DNA from: Photobacterium swingsii
GTDB lineage: Bacteria > Pseudomonadota > Gammaproteobacteria > Enterobacterales > Vibrionaceae
Assembly (NCBI RefSeq): GCF_024346715.1
Contig: NZ_AP024852.1
Location: forward strand, 1,984,001-2,048,000
Reading direction: 5' to 3'
Length of the DNA: 64,000 bases
In this document: positions 25,844 to 34,764 of the stretch, in pieces
How positions within the stretch are numbered: the first letter of the stretch is position 1
How the letters are laid out: each line of letters begins with the position of its first letter
Program-made: the position numbers and the translations under genes
The notes under the pieces: model-generated
The model's input: only the letters and a program-made list of their open reading frames with translations
Told to the model about the DNA's origin: nothing
Databases searched by the model: none

Positions 25844-25858
25844 TATCAGGACGGGACA
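25844..25858. repeat. Short IS-end-like sequence at the left border of the T6SS region
   Basis: TCAGGACGGGACA at 25846-25858 is identical to the inner part of the 26-base repeat at 56469-56494 and 57069-57094, in the same orientation. With flanking AT, 15 of 16 bases match. The minus-strand reading TGTCCCGTCCTGA is the left end of the IS3-like element at 57 kb. Confidence 0.5.
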
Positions 25859-25868
25859 ATCCAATAAA

Positions 25869-25897
25869 AAAGGCTGTGATCCTTCATCACAGCCTTT
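25869..25897. terminator. Bidirectional terminator at the end of the T6SS operon
   Basis: AAAGGCTGTGAT (25869-25880) pairs perfectly with ATCACAGCCTTT (25886-25897). A-rich sequence precedes it and T-rich sequence follows. It lies between the convergent 195-residue gene and the T6SS kinase gene. Confidence 0.85.
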
Positions 25898-25919
25898 ATC
25901 CGTTTTATGAAATATAAAG

Positions 25920-26588
25920 TCAGATCATAGTGTGCAACCAAGCTAACCATTTATCGACTTGCTTAACATCCTTTATAGGCAAACCCACAGATTTTAATTG
26001 AAGTAACCACTGTTGAAGCGAGTACCAGTCATCTTTTTCTGAGACACGGTGATGCCCATACGTTCGAGATTGAGTACAAAACCCCAAGGTGAGCTGTATA
26101 CTCGACTGTGTATTAACCACTGTATTCATCGGTAAAGCTGCACCAAAATCTATAATAGTGATAGTTTGGCATTCTTTATCCAGTAATACATTTGAGGGTT
26201 TAATATCACCATGTACCCAACCTTGTTGATGGATACACCTTATCGCTCGCACGATTTGAGGCATCAAACTTAGAAATAGCGTGGCTTGATCTTGCTCTAA
26301 ACTCAGTAGCGAGTCACCTTCTATATATTCAAGGATTAATAGCTGCTCATCCTCCAACCATTCCACAGGCTGACGAAAATAGTGCGAACGGCACTGATTC
26401 AAGCAGCACCATTCGCGTTCAAGTTGATCGCCATCTCCCTGCTTAATCACAACAGGTTTAAAGTCGGCTTGGCGATCATGCGCAAGCCATACCTTATTCG
26501 AAAGCGTTTTGATCAGCTCAAAGCGTTCTGTTAGCGGACGCATAACTCGTGCAGAGTATGAATGTGAGTCCTGAAATGCGACCTTCAT
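25920..26588 (-). CDS. T6SS-associated Ser/Thr protein kinase (short, PpkA/Stk-like)
   Basis: This 222-residue kinase domain has no membrane or sensor extension. Nucleotide lysine K49 (PVVIK), catalytic loop HGDIKPSNVLL (126-136) and DFG (147-149) are all present, so it should be active. It is the last gene of the minus-strand T6SS run, 22 bases after tssM. In threonine-phosphorylation T6SSs a kinase modifies an FHA protein to switch on assembly; a tagH-type FHA gene is present here. No PppA-type phosphatase gene is found in the window. Confidence 0.87.
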   Translation of the reverse strand: MKVAFQDSHSYSARVMRPLTERFELIKTLSNKVWLAHDRQADFKPVVIKQGDGDQLEREWCCLNQCRSHYFRQPVEWLEDEQLLILEYIEGDSLLSLEQDQATLFLSLMPQIVRAIRCIHQQGWVHGDIKPSNVLLDKECQTITIIDFGAALPMNTVVNTQSSIQLTLGFCTQSRTYGHHRVSEKDDWYSLQQWLLQLKSVGLPIKDVKQVDKWLAWLHTMI

Positions 26589-26610
26589 ATATCTACCTTT
26601 ACCATGCCAA

Positions 26611-29600
26611 CTACAGATTAGCTGAGAGATGGAAGTTATTTAGCAAGCGCTTGTCTAGTACACTGTTACTACTGTCCAATGCGTATTCAAGAACGATGCT
26701 TTGATCTTCTAACCCATAATGAAGCTTGCGTACTCTTCTATCGCCTGTCGCGCTCGTACTACCATCAAAAAGCATTCTAAACAGCGCCCACTGTCCAGTA
26801 TAAGACTTGGTTGCGATACGGTTTTCACCATTATAAAAGTTTGCCGACATATAGTCGTTTTCGCCTATGGATGGCCAAACAACTTGGCTCCACAAACGTG
26901 GTCCATGGCGATATGAGAAAACATTTTCATTTTCTCGTACACTAAACTGTGTGGCAGAAGTACTCATTGAACTGGCTTTAAACTTCAGTTTAACGGCAAG
27001 TTGTTGACCTGTTGGACCAAAGAAAATGGTGCTGATTTTCTTCGCTTGATTAAGCCTAATCAGAGTTTCTGGTTTTATTGGTAATTTACGACCATCCACC
27101 TCTGCCAGCTTCAAGGTATTATTATCCCAGTATACAAAGGGCTGTAGCTGCTTAGTGATAAATGTATCTAAACGCCCTTGCGGTTTAAACATTGCCGCAA
27201 AATCATCAATTGCTACCTCACCTCTCCCTTGTAATGCAAATGGGAAACGCCCTTCGACGGCTTCACGATAAAAATGATAAACCTGTCCATCCCATTGCTG
27301 GTTAAGGAAACCAACGCCACCTTCAATAACACCTTTCCATGCTTGCTTATCTAAGTTTTTGATCCAATCCGCGACTTGTCCCGGCGCTTTACTCGATTGA
27401 CGACGGAAATTCACCAACGCATCTTGGCTCCCAGCAGCATGCGCTTTTGCATTGGTATATAACGCACGTTGTGGTTCACTACTGGTTAGTGCTGCATCAA
27501 AGTAAGTATTAAGGTTATCAAGCTCAAGCATGAGTTCATCAATTGGCGCGCTCTTACTTTTTCCTTGAATAGCCATGAAAGAGGCATAACGACTAAAAGC
27601 TTCGTTAACCACAAATGATGGTTGTAAACGAACTAAGTCATCCCCAGCAACACGATTAATTTTGTCGACTTTTCTTAGCTGCTTACCCAGCTTTTTCAAA
27701 CCCAACTGGTTTGCGGCTTTTGCATTTGCGCGAGTATCAGTGTCATTTTTTGCCGCTAGTGTGGTATTCACAATCACCGCATCTAATACATCAATTAATG
27801 GGCTATTCGCTGGTTCTCGAGCAATTTTAATGGCACTCGCAAGATCATAAACACTGGTGAAATCTTTCACTTCAATGTTCTTAACCAACTCTTTCCACTG
27901 ATAAACATAATCCGCATAATACAAACGCTGGATTTTTTTACTCAGCTCAGACAACTCAGCAACCGATGCACCTGACATATCACCTTGGATACTTTTAAAT
28001 TCATCATATTGCTTTTTCAGTAGCGCAGATTTAACTGTTAAATCAATTTTGCTATGGCCTTGACGAGTAAATAGCTCGGGCAATAGGTAACCATGGAAGT
28101 CATCTTTAAATTGGAATAATGCGTCAAACTTATCACCTAATTGTCGACGAATATCCACGCGATTACGGTATTCAGGCATAGATTTCACACGGGCGTAAAT
28201 CAAGCGCTCAGGTGAAAGGCCTTCTAAATTTTGCACTGCAACCGACACCAATTCATCATTGGATTTCAATACATTTTGATAATCACTAGAAAACAGGTCG
28301 ACCATTAACTGACTAAGGTTATTAATGTTACTGGCTGAGATATCCCCTTGATCGTTTAAGGTATCAACAAGGTAATTGATCATTTCACTTTGATCTAAAC
28401 GTTGTTTATCAAATAGCATCTGATAGTAACGTAACAGCTCAAAGACCTTACTTGGGTTGCCTAAGTTAACGTAAACATATAGCTCACTACTCAAGATTTC
28501 TTCTAGTTGAGGCAACAAAAAAACTTGAAGCTGCTTTTGATAGCTTTGATAAATATCTTCAGCCGTTTGTGTTTGTTTAAAGCTAACTTTGTCATACCAA
28601 GATAATGGTTGATTGCCTTCTTGAGCCACCAAACGCAGCTCATTTAATACTGGCGTTACTTCTTCAAGGCCGGTGAAACCATCACGTAAGCGATCGATAT
28701 CACTTCGGTATAAACTCAATTGAGTAATGGCTTTTTCGCGGAAAGCTTCATCTGCACTCCAGTTATCGCGAAGCTGTAAGCCCAAAAAGACAATCCCAGA
28801 AACAACACACATCACCATAAGGCTGCGTAATGCTAAGTAACCATAATGTCGACGCTCGTTCACACCAACAATCTTAGATTCAGGTAAGATCACATGGCTA
28901 AAAATACGCGTCGCGAAAAGGCTTTTTCGTCCTTGTTGTTGATGTTTAATACCCTCAGCATTAAACGCTGTTTTGTCCGCCACGAGTTGAGTTAACAGAT
29001 CAAAACTGATCTCCTTCTGCCCGGTCGTCAGCAAGTACATGCCACGCAACCACACAGATTGACGTACCCGATTTTCACGGCCAATATAAGTTAACAGCTC
29101 ATTGGCTCGCTCAAAGAACACACGTAACTGGTATGGCAAAGCGATAACAGATTTAGACTCTTCTTCGCGAGACTCTCGTAATAACTGAAACTGCTGCTGG
29201 GCTAAATTAGCTAAAATCGCATCGCATTCTTTCTTTAAATCACGCGGATCAAACCGATTATTTTCGTTAAATGGAAGCGTGACACCAAATGGGTTATCAA
29301 GATCACATCCCGAATAACTGGTAAAGAAATCCACAAAATCAGCAATAGAATCTGACTTAGTAAAGACGGTATACACAGGCAGCGATAATCCAGTGTGCTC
29401 ACCTAAAGCCAAAATAGACTCTTGCAAATTTGAGCTTAACGTTAGGCGTGCTTTCTTATCACCTTGTAGTAAACGGTCACAACCAATCGCCGTAATAATG
29501 CCGTTAACAGCTTGGCGCGGGCGGTACTTAGAAAGTTGCTGGGCAAACACGCGCCATAGACGATCATCAATACCTGAATCATCAAACAAGCGGTGACCGA

Positions 29601-30081
29601 CCTCGACAACAACTAGGTGATCGTTACTCCAAAAACGTAAATACTGCTCGGTATCACTTTCATCTAAAGTACGATGCAGCACAGGCTCTAGGTTATTTTG
29701 TTGTAATAAGCTACTTTTCGCATCTTTTTCGCCGCCAATAAGCACGTACCACGGCAGCTCGTACATATTTTGCAGCTTGTTGACTCGTTGCCCTTTAAGC
29801 TGTTTGATTGCCTCAATGAACATTTGATTAATGGTTTTCACATCTTGCTTATACAAGACTTCGACCTCATGCTCTTGTTTGGCTTCCTTTGATTGGTCAC
29901 GATACCAGTAACACGCAAAACCACTAAGCGCACTTAATAGCCCCCCGCTCCACAACATTAGAGTACGAAAAGGAAAAGCATCATCAGTCGCACTCGGCAT
30001 CCAGATGGCAGTCGCCAGCATGCCAAGCAGTAAGGCAAGAGTTATAGCCAGCCATGGCTTATTCAGGTTTAATTTTTTCAT
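26611..30081 (-). CDS. tssM: TssM/IcmF inner-membrane protein of the T6SS
   Basis: This 1156-residue protein has the normal TssM layout: two N-terminal membrane helices (about 11-28 and 40-59), a cytoplasmic NTPase-like domain, a third helix near 415-438 (LRSLMVMCVVSGIVFLGLQL), and a long periplasmic IcmF region ending in the TssJ-contacting beta domain. The Walker A-like site reads GGEKDAKS (116-123): the glycine before the lysine is Ala, so nucleotide binding may be weak, as in several TssM proteins. With TssL and TssJ it forms the membrane complex. It starts 5 bases after tssL ends. Confidence 0.95.
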   Translation of the reverse strand: MKKLNLNKPWLAITLALLLGMLATAIWMPSATDDAFPFRTLMLWSGGLLSALSGFACYWYRDQSKEAKQEHEVEVLYKQDVKTINQMFIEAIKQLKGQRVNKLQNMYELPWYVLIGGEKDAKSSLLQQNNLEPVLHRTLDESDTEQYLRFWSNDHLVVVEVGHRLFDDSGIDDRLWRVFAQQLSKYRPRQAVNGIITAIGCDRLLQGDKKARLTLSSNLQESILALGEHTGLSLPVYTVFTKSDSIADFVDFFTSYSGCDLDNPFGVTLPFNENNRFDPRDLKKECDAILANLAQQQFQLLRESREEESKSVIALPYQLRVFFERANELLTYIGRENRVRQSVWLRGMYLLTTGQKEISFDLLTQLVADKTAFNAEGIKHQQQGRKSLFATRIFSHVILPESKIVGVNERRHYGYLALRSLMVMCVVSGIVFLGLQLRDNWSADEAFREKAITQLSLYRSDIDRLRDGFTGLEEVTPVLNELRLVAQEGNQPLSWYDKVSFKQTQTAEDIYQSYQKQLQVFLLPQLEEILSSELYVYVNLGNPSKVFELLRYYQMLFDKQRLDQSEMINYLVDTLNDQGDISASNINNLSQLMVDLFSSDYQNVLKSNDELVSVAVQNLEGLSPERLIYARVKSMPEYRNRVDIRRQLGDKFDALFQFKDDFHGYLLPELFTRQGHSKIDLTVKSALLKKQYDEFKSIQGDMSGASVAELSELSKKIQRLYYADYVYQWKELVKNIEVKDFTSVYDLASAIKIAREPANSPLIDVLDAVIVNTTLAAKNDTDTRANAKAANQLGLKKLGKQLRKVDKINRVAGDDLVRLQPSFVVNEAFSRYASFMAIQGKSKSAPIDELMLELDNLNTYFDAALTSSEPQRALYTNAKAHAAGSQDALVNFRRQSSKAPGQVADWIKNLDKQAWKGVIEGGVGFLNQQWDGQVYHFYREAVEGRFPFALQGRGEVAIDDFAAMFKPQGRLDTFITKQLQPFVYWDNNTLKLAEVDGRKLPIKPETLIRLNQAKKISTIFFGPTGQQLAVKLKFKASSMSTSATQFSVRENENVFSYRHGPRLWSQVVWPSIGENDYMSANFYNGENRIATKSYTGQWALFRMLFDGSTSATGDRRVRKLHYGLEDQSIVLEYALDSSNSVLDKRLLNNFHLSANL

Positions 30082-30086
30082 TATTG

Positions 30087-31229
30087 CTAACTCTGTTTGC
30101 TACGGCGAATAATTGCATTCAAGCCAAATCGCGCATTTAACTCGTTTTTCAATTGCTTAGCTTTGGTTAAATCAACCTGCTTAGGTACGACCAACTCAAC
30201 CATGTTGTCCAATTCACGTATTTGCACGCTATAACCTGTACCTTGCATGTCTTGAGCAAGTCGTTTGGCATTAGACTCGACCGAAAATGTTGCCAGTAAC
30301 ACTTCCCATTCTGCCGGTTTGGCTTCTGGTTTTACGGCAACTGGCTCCGCAGCTTCCGGTTCAACAAGGCCAATGTCTGCAGCGGTACTCACATAAACTA
30401 AGTCTTCATCTTGCGAGGAATTGGAAAAGCCATCCATTTGTAATGTTGTGAATGCCGCAATCGTTGATTGGCTTCGGCTGTCATACCAAAATTCAGAAAA
30501 AATGAATGATCCCACAACAACCAGTGTGGCGAGTGCCATCAGCTTAGGTGCACTTAAAAACTGCCAAGGCGTTTTCTTTACTGGCAGCTCAGGCGTTACA
30601 GGCACTCGCATCGCCGATTCTTCACGAAAATGGCGAATCGTCATATATAGCTCAGACTTTAATTCATTGATCTTTCGTCGATCGGCATGGCGATATTTGC
30701 CAAGAAAGCCCAGCATCATCAACACGTATTGCAGCTCAAGAAAATCAACCAACTTTGACGGTTGACGACGCGCCTGATCGAGCAATTGGAAGAAGACTTC
30801 ACCGCCATTACGTTGGTTAAAAACCTTACTGAGCACCGAGTGATTCTCCCAGCGAATCTGCTCTCCCCAGGCGGTGTATTGGATCATTTCATCGAAAGCT
30901 GCACACAATACAAAACAGCCTTTTTCAATCACGCTTGGGTGATAATCTAAAAACAGCCCTCGTCGTTTAAAATCATCAATCGCATCCAGCAATTGTTGGC
31001 GAAATGCATCAATATCGAGCGGTGACGACATTCTTGGTAAGCTGACCAATAGCCCTAATAATTCACTGCACGCGTTCAACAATGGGTTTTCATAAATGGC
31101 CAAATTATCAATAACTTTCTCAGTACCAGATAAATCAAGTGACTGAGTCGCCGTTGGTTGAGCAACACCCGGTTTAAACTCGGCTCGACGTATCGAAATT
31201 GTTTCTTGTTCATTAAATAACGATGTCAT
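30087..31229 (-). CDS. tssL: TssL/DotU inner-membrane protein with C-terminal SPOR-like domain
   Basis: The DotU part (about 40-215; FVLCAAFDEMIQYTAWGEQIRW, VFNQRNGGEVFFQLLD) of this 380-residue protein is cytoplasmic. It is anchored by a helix near 228-246 (LMALATLVVVGSFIFSEFW). The periplasmic tail ends with a SPOR-like domain (about 306-378; WEVLLATFSVESNAKRLAQ), a fold that binds denuded peptidoglycan. Extended TssL proteins more often end in an OmpA-like peptidoglycan-binding domain. It is part of the T6SS membrane complex with TssM and TssJ and lies between tssK and tssM. Confidence 0.92.
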   Translation of the reverse strand: MTSLFNEQETISIRRAEFKPGVAQPTATQSLDLSGTEKVIDNLAIYENPLLNACSELLGLLVSLPRMSSPLDIDAFRQQLLDAIDDFKRRGLFLDYHPSVIEKGCFVLCAAFDEMIQYTAWGEQIRWENHSVLSKVFNQRNGGEVFFQLLDQARRQPSKLVDFLELQYVLMMLGFLGKYRHADRRKINELKSELYMTIRHFREESAMRVPVTPELPVKKTPWQFLSAPKLMALATLVVVGSFIFSEFWYDSRSQSTIAAFTTLQMDGFSNSSQDEDLVYVSTAADIGLVEPEAAEPVAVKPEAKPAEWEVLLATFSVESNAKRLAQDMQGTGYSVQIRELDNMVELVVPKQVDLTKAKQLKNELNARFGLNAIIRRSKQS

Positions 31230-31239
31230 AGCGATACCA

Positions 31240-32562
31240 TTAGCGAATTACGTAAAATTCAATATCAACATCACCAATACGGCTGTCGACGTGCAATGCA
31301 ATCGGCTCATCCTTTTGCACCAACTCATGCCATAGCTCTGATTGCGTATCCAATTCGAAATAGGCGGCATCAGTTCGCAATTTCAGCTCAGAGGGAGCTA
31401 TCGGTAAGGTACGTAGAGGCACACCAGATAATGAGTTTCTTACCAAATCAGCAATCGCACTGTTACCGGCTAATTTAACTGCTAACGGGAATTGCTCGCT
31501 CAGTTGAACCGAACCTAATGATGAAGACACCACTAAAATAAAGCGCCCCGCATTGTATAATCCACGATCTTGAACCAAAGTGCGTAACAAACGGCGCTTC
31601 AAGAACAGGCTTGAATCCCATGTTAGGGTCGTGACGTTATCGAGCTGTACCTCACGAAGTAAAATACGCATATCAACAAACAAGGTAGAAAATAACGCAT
31701 ATAGCTTACGGGTATTCCAACCTTGGTATTCTTGCGGCATATCGCCGTTTAGCCCTTGCATCTCACCCGCAATTTGCAGGCACTGCAGATACACATCTTG
31801 TGGTGACGTTGTACCAACATCTAACCAATATTTCACCATAGGGAGCCAACGCCCTAGCGACTGCAACCATAGATAATCGCGCATTAAGGCTTGGTGACTT
31901 TTACTCGCTGATTCCACTTTGAGACGCTGTGAAATAGATCGCGCACGATACTGCATCTGTGCGTACAGTTCACTCACCCCTTCTTTGAGGTAATTCGATA
32001 CGGTGAAATACAAAGCGGCAGGAATAAACGCCTGATTTAATTCAATTTCACCATCTGATTTATGCTCAGAAACATGCGCAATTGGGATCAAGGTGTAATC
32101 TTGAAGATCTTCACCTTCAAGTTTCAGCACTATGTTTAATTCAGCTAACTCAAGCTGTAACGCTTCGTTATTGCCACGGCTAGTATCAAACACATTATGA
32201 TCAACACGGTGGTAACGGCGATTACGATCACTTTTTTCACCTACATTAACCACACCAGAGCGATAGATTGGCATAGCAAGATAGACAATCTTATCGATAG
32301 TGCCCGCTGGTATATCAAGTGCTAAACCATTACGAATATCAAACGGTGTACCATCTGGGAATATTCCTCTCGCATTCTTGATGCCGACTTTACCTATGTT
32401 AGTCATTGAGTGATCAAGGTTAAAATCCGCAAGGCCATAACGAGATGGATTCATCAACCCACAATAATCTTTCGTAAAACCTTCTAAATAACGTTCTTGT
32501 TGCTGAAAATGCTGGGGACTTAAAAACATCCCTTCAGACCAAACGACTTTATTCTTATCCAT
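31240..32562 (-). CDS. tssK: TssK baseplate protein of the T6SS
   Basis: This 440-residue protein starts with the typical TssK sequence VVWSEGMFLSPQHFQQQERY. The body is the shell and neck of the TssK trimer (LELAELNIVLKLEGEDLQDY), and the C-terminal domain that binds TssL/TssM ends PIALHVDSRIGDVDIEFYVIR. It links the baseplate to the membrane complex. Its ATG overlaps the tssJ stop by one base (TAATG), which indicates translational coupling. Confidence 0.95.
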   Translation of the reverse strand: MDKNKVVWSEGMFLSPQHFQQQERYLEGFTKDYCGLMNPSRYGLADFNLDHSMTNIGKVGIKNARGIFPDGTPFDIRNGLALDIPAGTIDKIVYLAMPIYRSGVVNVGEKSDRNRRYHRVDHNVFDTSRGNNEALQLELAELNIVLKLEGEDLQDYTLIPIAHVSEHKSDGEIELNQAFIPAALYFTVSNYLKEGVSELYAQMQYRARSISQRLKVESASKSHQALMRDYLWLQSLGRWLPMVKYWLDVGTTSPQDVYLQCLQIAGEMQGLNGDMPQEYQGWNTRKLYALFSTLFVDMRILLREVQLDNVTTLTWDSSLFLKRRLLRTLVQDRGLYNAGRFILVVSSSLGSVQLSEQFPLAVKLAGNSAIADLVRNSLSGVPLRTLPIAPSELKLRTDAAYFELDTQSELWHELVQKDEPIALHVDSRIGDVDIEFYVIR

Positions 32563-33038
32563 TATTTGTCCTCTAGATCCGTAACACTCACGTTAATACC
32601 GTCGATCATTACGTTTACTTCTATTTTTGAATCAGGTTCGATGGTCATAATGACTTTATTTTTTGCTTCTCGATAATTCGCAAATGCTGCTACCACACCT
32701 ATATATTTCACTTCACTCATTTGTGGGATTTCCACCGTAAGCTTACCGTTTGGTAGTACGCTTCCCAGCTGACGTTTGGAGAGTAGATCGGCCTTTAGCG
32801 CACCTTGGTCATCGTTATATATGTCTAAGAAACTGGCTTGTTTAAATGCTTCACTATCCGCAAGTTGATAGATTCTTACCTCAAGTGGTGACGCAAGGCC
32901 GTCAATATTCGGGTTGATGTTATTAGCCGCGGTTACATGTGCGATCACTAGCGCTGGACTATCGTCTTTCCAAAACATCCAGCTACTGCAACCATTTAGC
33001 ATTAACAATGCAGAGACAATAAAAAGAGTGCGCTTCAT
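32562..33038 (-). CDS. tssJ: TssJ outer-membrane lipoprotein of the T6SS
   Basis: A lipoprotein signal (TLFIVSALLMLNGC) with lipidated C17 leads this 158-residue protein. A compact transthyretin-like beta sandwich follows (ALVIAHVTAANNINPNIDG; SPLEVRIYQLADSEAFKQA). TssJ anchors the TssM periplasmic domain to the outer membrane. It is coupled to tssK by a one-base overlap and follows the FHA gene directly, as in many T6SS operons. Confidence 0.94.
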   Translation of the reverse strand: MKRTLFIVSALLMLNGCSSWMFWKDDSPALVIAHVTAANNINPNIDGLASPLEVRIYQLADSEAFKQASFLDIYNDDQGALKADLLSKRQLGSVLPNGKLTVEIPQMSEVKYIGVVAAFANYREAKNKVIMTIEPDSKIEVNVMIDGINVSVTDLEDK

Positions 33039-34031
33039 TTACTTATCTCCAAATGTTTGTTTAATGCGTAGACTTTCAGCAAAGTAGGCTTTGAACTTCA
33101 TTTGCCATTCGTTGTTATCTTGCTGACGCGCGTAATAACGCTGATACATTGACCAATAATCTGACTTCTTGCCCCAAAAGCGCTTAGGCACTAAGTCATC
33201 AAATAATCCCTCCAAAGACGCTGGTGCTATATCTGTCAATAAACGCTCAAGCGCCATTTCTGCAGCCTGCATCATGAGTTCTTGCTGCTTAGCTTGAAAT
33301 ATCATGAGCTGCTGCGGATCAAGCATTGATGGCGAACTAACACTTGTGCCTACCTGTTGACGTTCTTGCAAAGTACCTCGCTGCTGTTCGCGAGGAATAG
33401 ACGTTAGCTGGCTCATGCTATCATCCACAAAAGGATCATCATCAAAGCCATCATCTTGAAACACACTGGTGGTTTGTAGCGTGCTATCTAAAACAACTTC
33501 AGGTTCTTTCGTTAAAAATGGGTCTTCAATGACGCTATCTTGTGATGCTGCAGTGAATGACAGCACTTGCTCAAATCGATTCGCTTCATCTGGTACAGCT
33601 TCTAAATGCGTTTTAACAGAAGGTAACTCAACGCCAAAAGGATCATCCTCCCAACCATTTAATAGCGGTTCGTCGATAGATTGCGATTGTTTTGCTTGTG
33701 CCTTTTCAGGAATAAAGCAAGAAACCATCACTCTGTATTTACCTAAGTTCAGAACATCACCGTCACTAAGCGTCGATTGGTTATTTCGCCCAAGAGGCTC
33801 ATGGCTACCATTGATAAATAAGCCATTCGTGCTGACATCCATTATTTGATAGCCACGGCTACTACGGCTAATCAATGCATGCGTACCTGAAATTTCACGG
33901 GATGCATCAGAAAGCTGCATGGTCGAACCAAATGCGCGACCAATACTGCCTCCTTCATCAGGAAAATTATGCGCCCATGCAGTAATAGGCTCCCCATCTG
34001 GAGAACTGATAATTCTTAGTGATAACGGCAT
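33039..34031 (-). CDS. tagH: T6SS-associated FHA-domain protein (TagH-like)
   Basis: The protein has 330 residues. The FHA domain (about 20-110) contains the phosphothreonine-binding loops GSIGRAFGSTMQLSD, EISGTHALIS and STNGLFINGS. A long acidic, low-complexity linker (about 115-235; DDGFDDDPFVDDS) leads to a helical C-terminal domain typical of TagH proteins (LERLLTDIAPASLEGLFDD, YYARQQDNNEWQMKFKAYF). By family it is the likely target of the Ser/Thr kinase at the operon end and would control T6SS assembly after translation. Confidence 0.9.
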   Translation of the reverse strand: MPLSLRIISSPDGEPITAWAHNFPDEGGSIGRAFGSTMQLSDASREISGTHALISRSSRGYQIMDVSTNGLFINGSHEPLGRNNQSTLSDGDVLNLGKYRVMVSCFIPEKAQAKQSQSIDEPLLNGWEDDPFGVELPSVKTHLEAVPDEANRFEQVLSFTAASQDSVIEDPFLTKEPEVVLDSTLQTTSVFQDDGFDDDPFVDDSMSQLTSIPREQQRGTLQERQQVGTSVSSPSMLDPQQLMIFQAKQQELMMQAAEMALERLLTDIAPASLEGLFDDLVPKRFWGKKSDYWSMYQRYYARQQDNNEWQMKFKAYFAESLRIKQTFGDK

Positions 34032-34032
34032 G

Positions 34033-34764
34033 CTACCCCTCCTTACACTGCTGAACAGCTTGGTTGAACTCTTTAATAAAACGAGGATACTGCTTCGTGA
34101 ATTTCTTCGAGAAGTAGACCCCTAATGGTTTGTCATTCACTTTTGTTGTTGTAATTGCTCGGTGGCTTACACCCAATTTTTTGATAGCCGATTCCATTAC
34201 AAAATCATTGGCAAGCACGGCACCCACTTCGCCTGAAAGCAATAGTTCCACTAACGCTGTAGGCCGACGCGGTTTTTTTTCCACTCGGTAGCCCTGGCTT
34301 TGTAACCAAAACCATTTGTTTGACCCAAACAGCGCTGTCACCATCACTTCTTTTTTAAACATGGGATCTTCGGTATCAATCGAGTCTGACAAACTGAACC
34401 AACTCCATGTTTGCTGCATTACCGGTGAAGAGTAATCAGCGTATTTATCGCGAATGCCATTTTTTGATGCGAGGAAAAAGCCATGCTGCTCACCCACTTC
34501 AATTAAAATTTGCGCACGATCCCAGTCTGTCATCGTGATTTGGTAAGGCTGTTTCAGCACTTTCATTGCACATTTAAGCTGAGTGATCCCTGGCCCTTTC
34601 ATTACTCCACGTTCTTGATATTGATAAGGGCGCCATTCTTGTGTGGCTAATAACAAGCGTTCAGGACGAGACTCTGCTTGTGCAACGCTCGTCGAGAACA
34701 CACTGCTGAGCATTACCGCAAACAACGCCATTTGGGGCACTCGAAAAGATGCAAACAACTTCAT
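34033..34764 (-). CDS. Periplasmic solute-binding-like protein inside the T6SS operon
   Basis: The 243-residue protein has a signal peptide (about 1-31, ending SVAQA-E) followed by a type 3 solute-binding-like domain (RPERLLLATQEWRPYQYQE; GPGITQLKCAMKVLKQPYQI; GEVGAVLANDFVMESAIKKLG). It is single-domain and exported. No matching permease is encoded here. It lies between tagH and a second binding-protein gene, to which it is coupled by a one-base stop/start overlap. Such proteins are not T6SS core parts; a role in sensing a small molecule in the periplasm is an inference. Confidence 0.78.
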   Translation of the reverse strand: MKLFASFRVPQMALFAVMLSSVFSTSVAQAESRPERLLLATQEWRPYQYQERGVMKGPGITQLKCAMKVLKQPYQITMTDWDRAQILIEVGEQHGFFLASKNGIRDKYADYSSPVMQQTWSWFSLSDSIDTEDPMFKKEVMVTALFGSNKWFWLQSQGYRVEKKPRRPTALVELLLSGEVGAVLANDFVMESAIKKLGVSHRAITTTKVNDKPLGVYFSKKFTKQYPRFIKEFNQAVQQCKEG

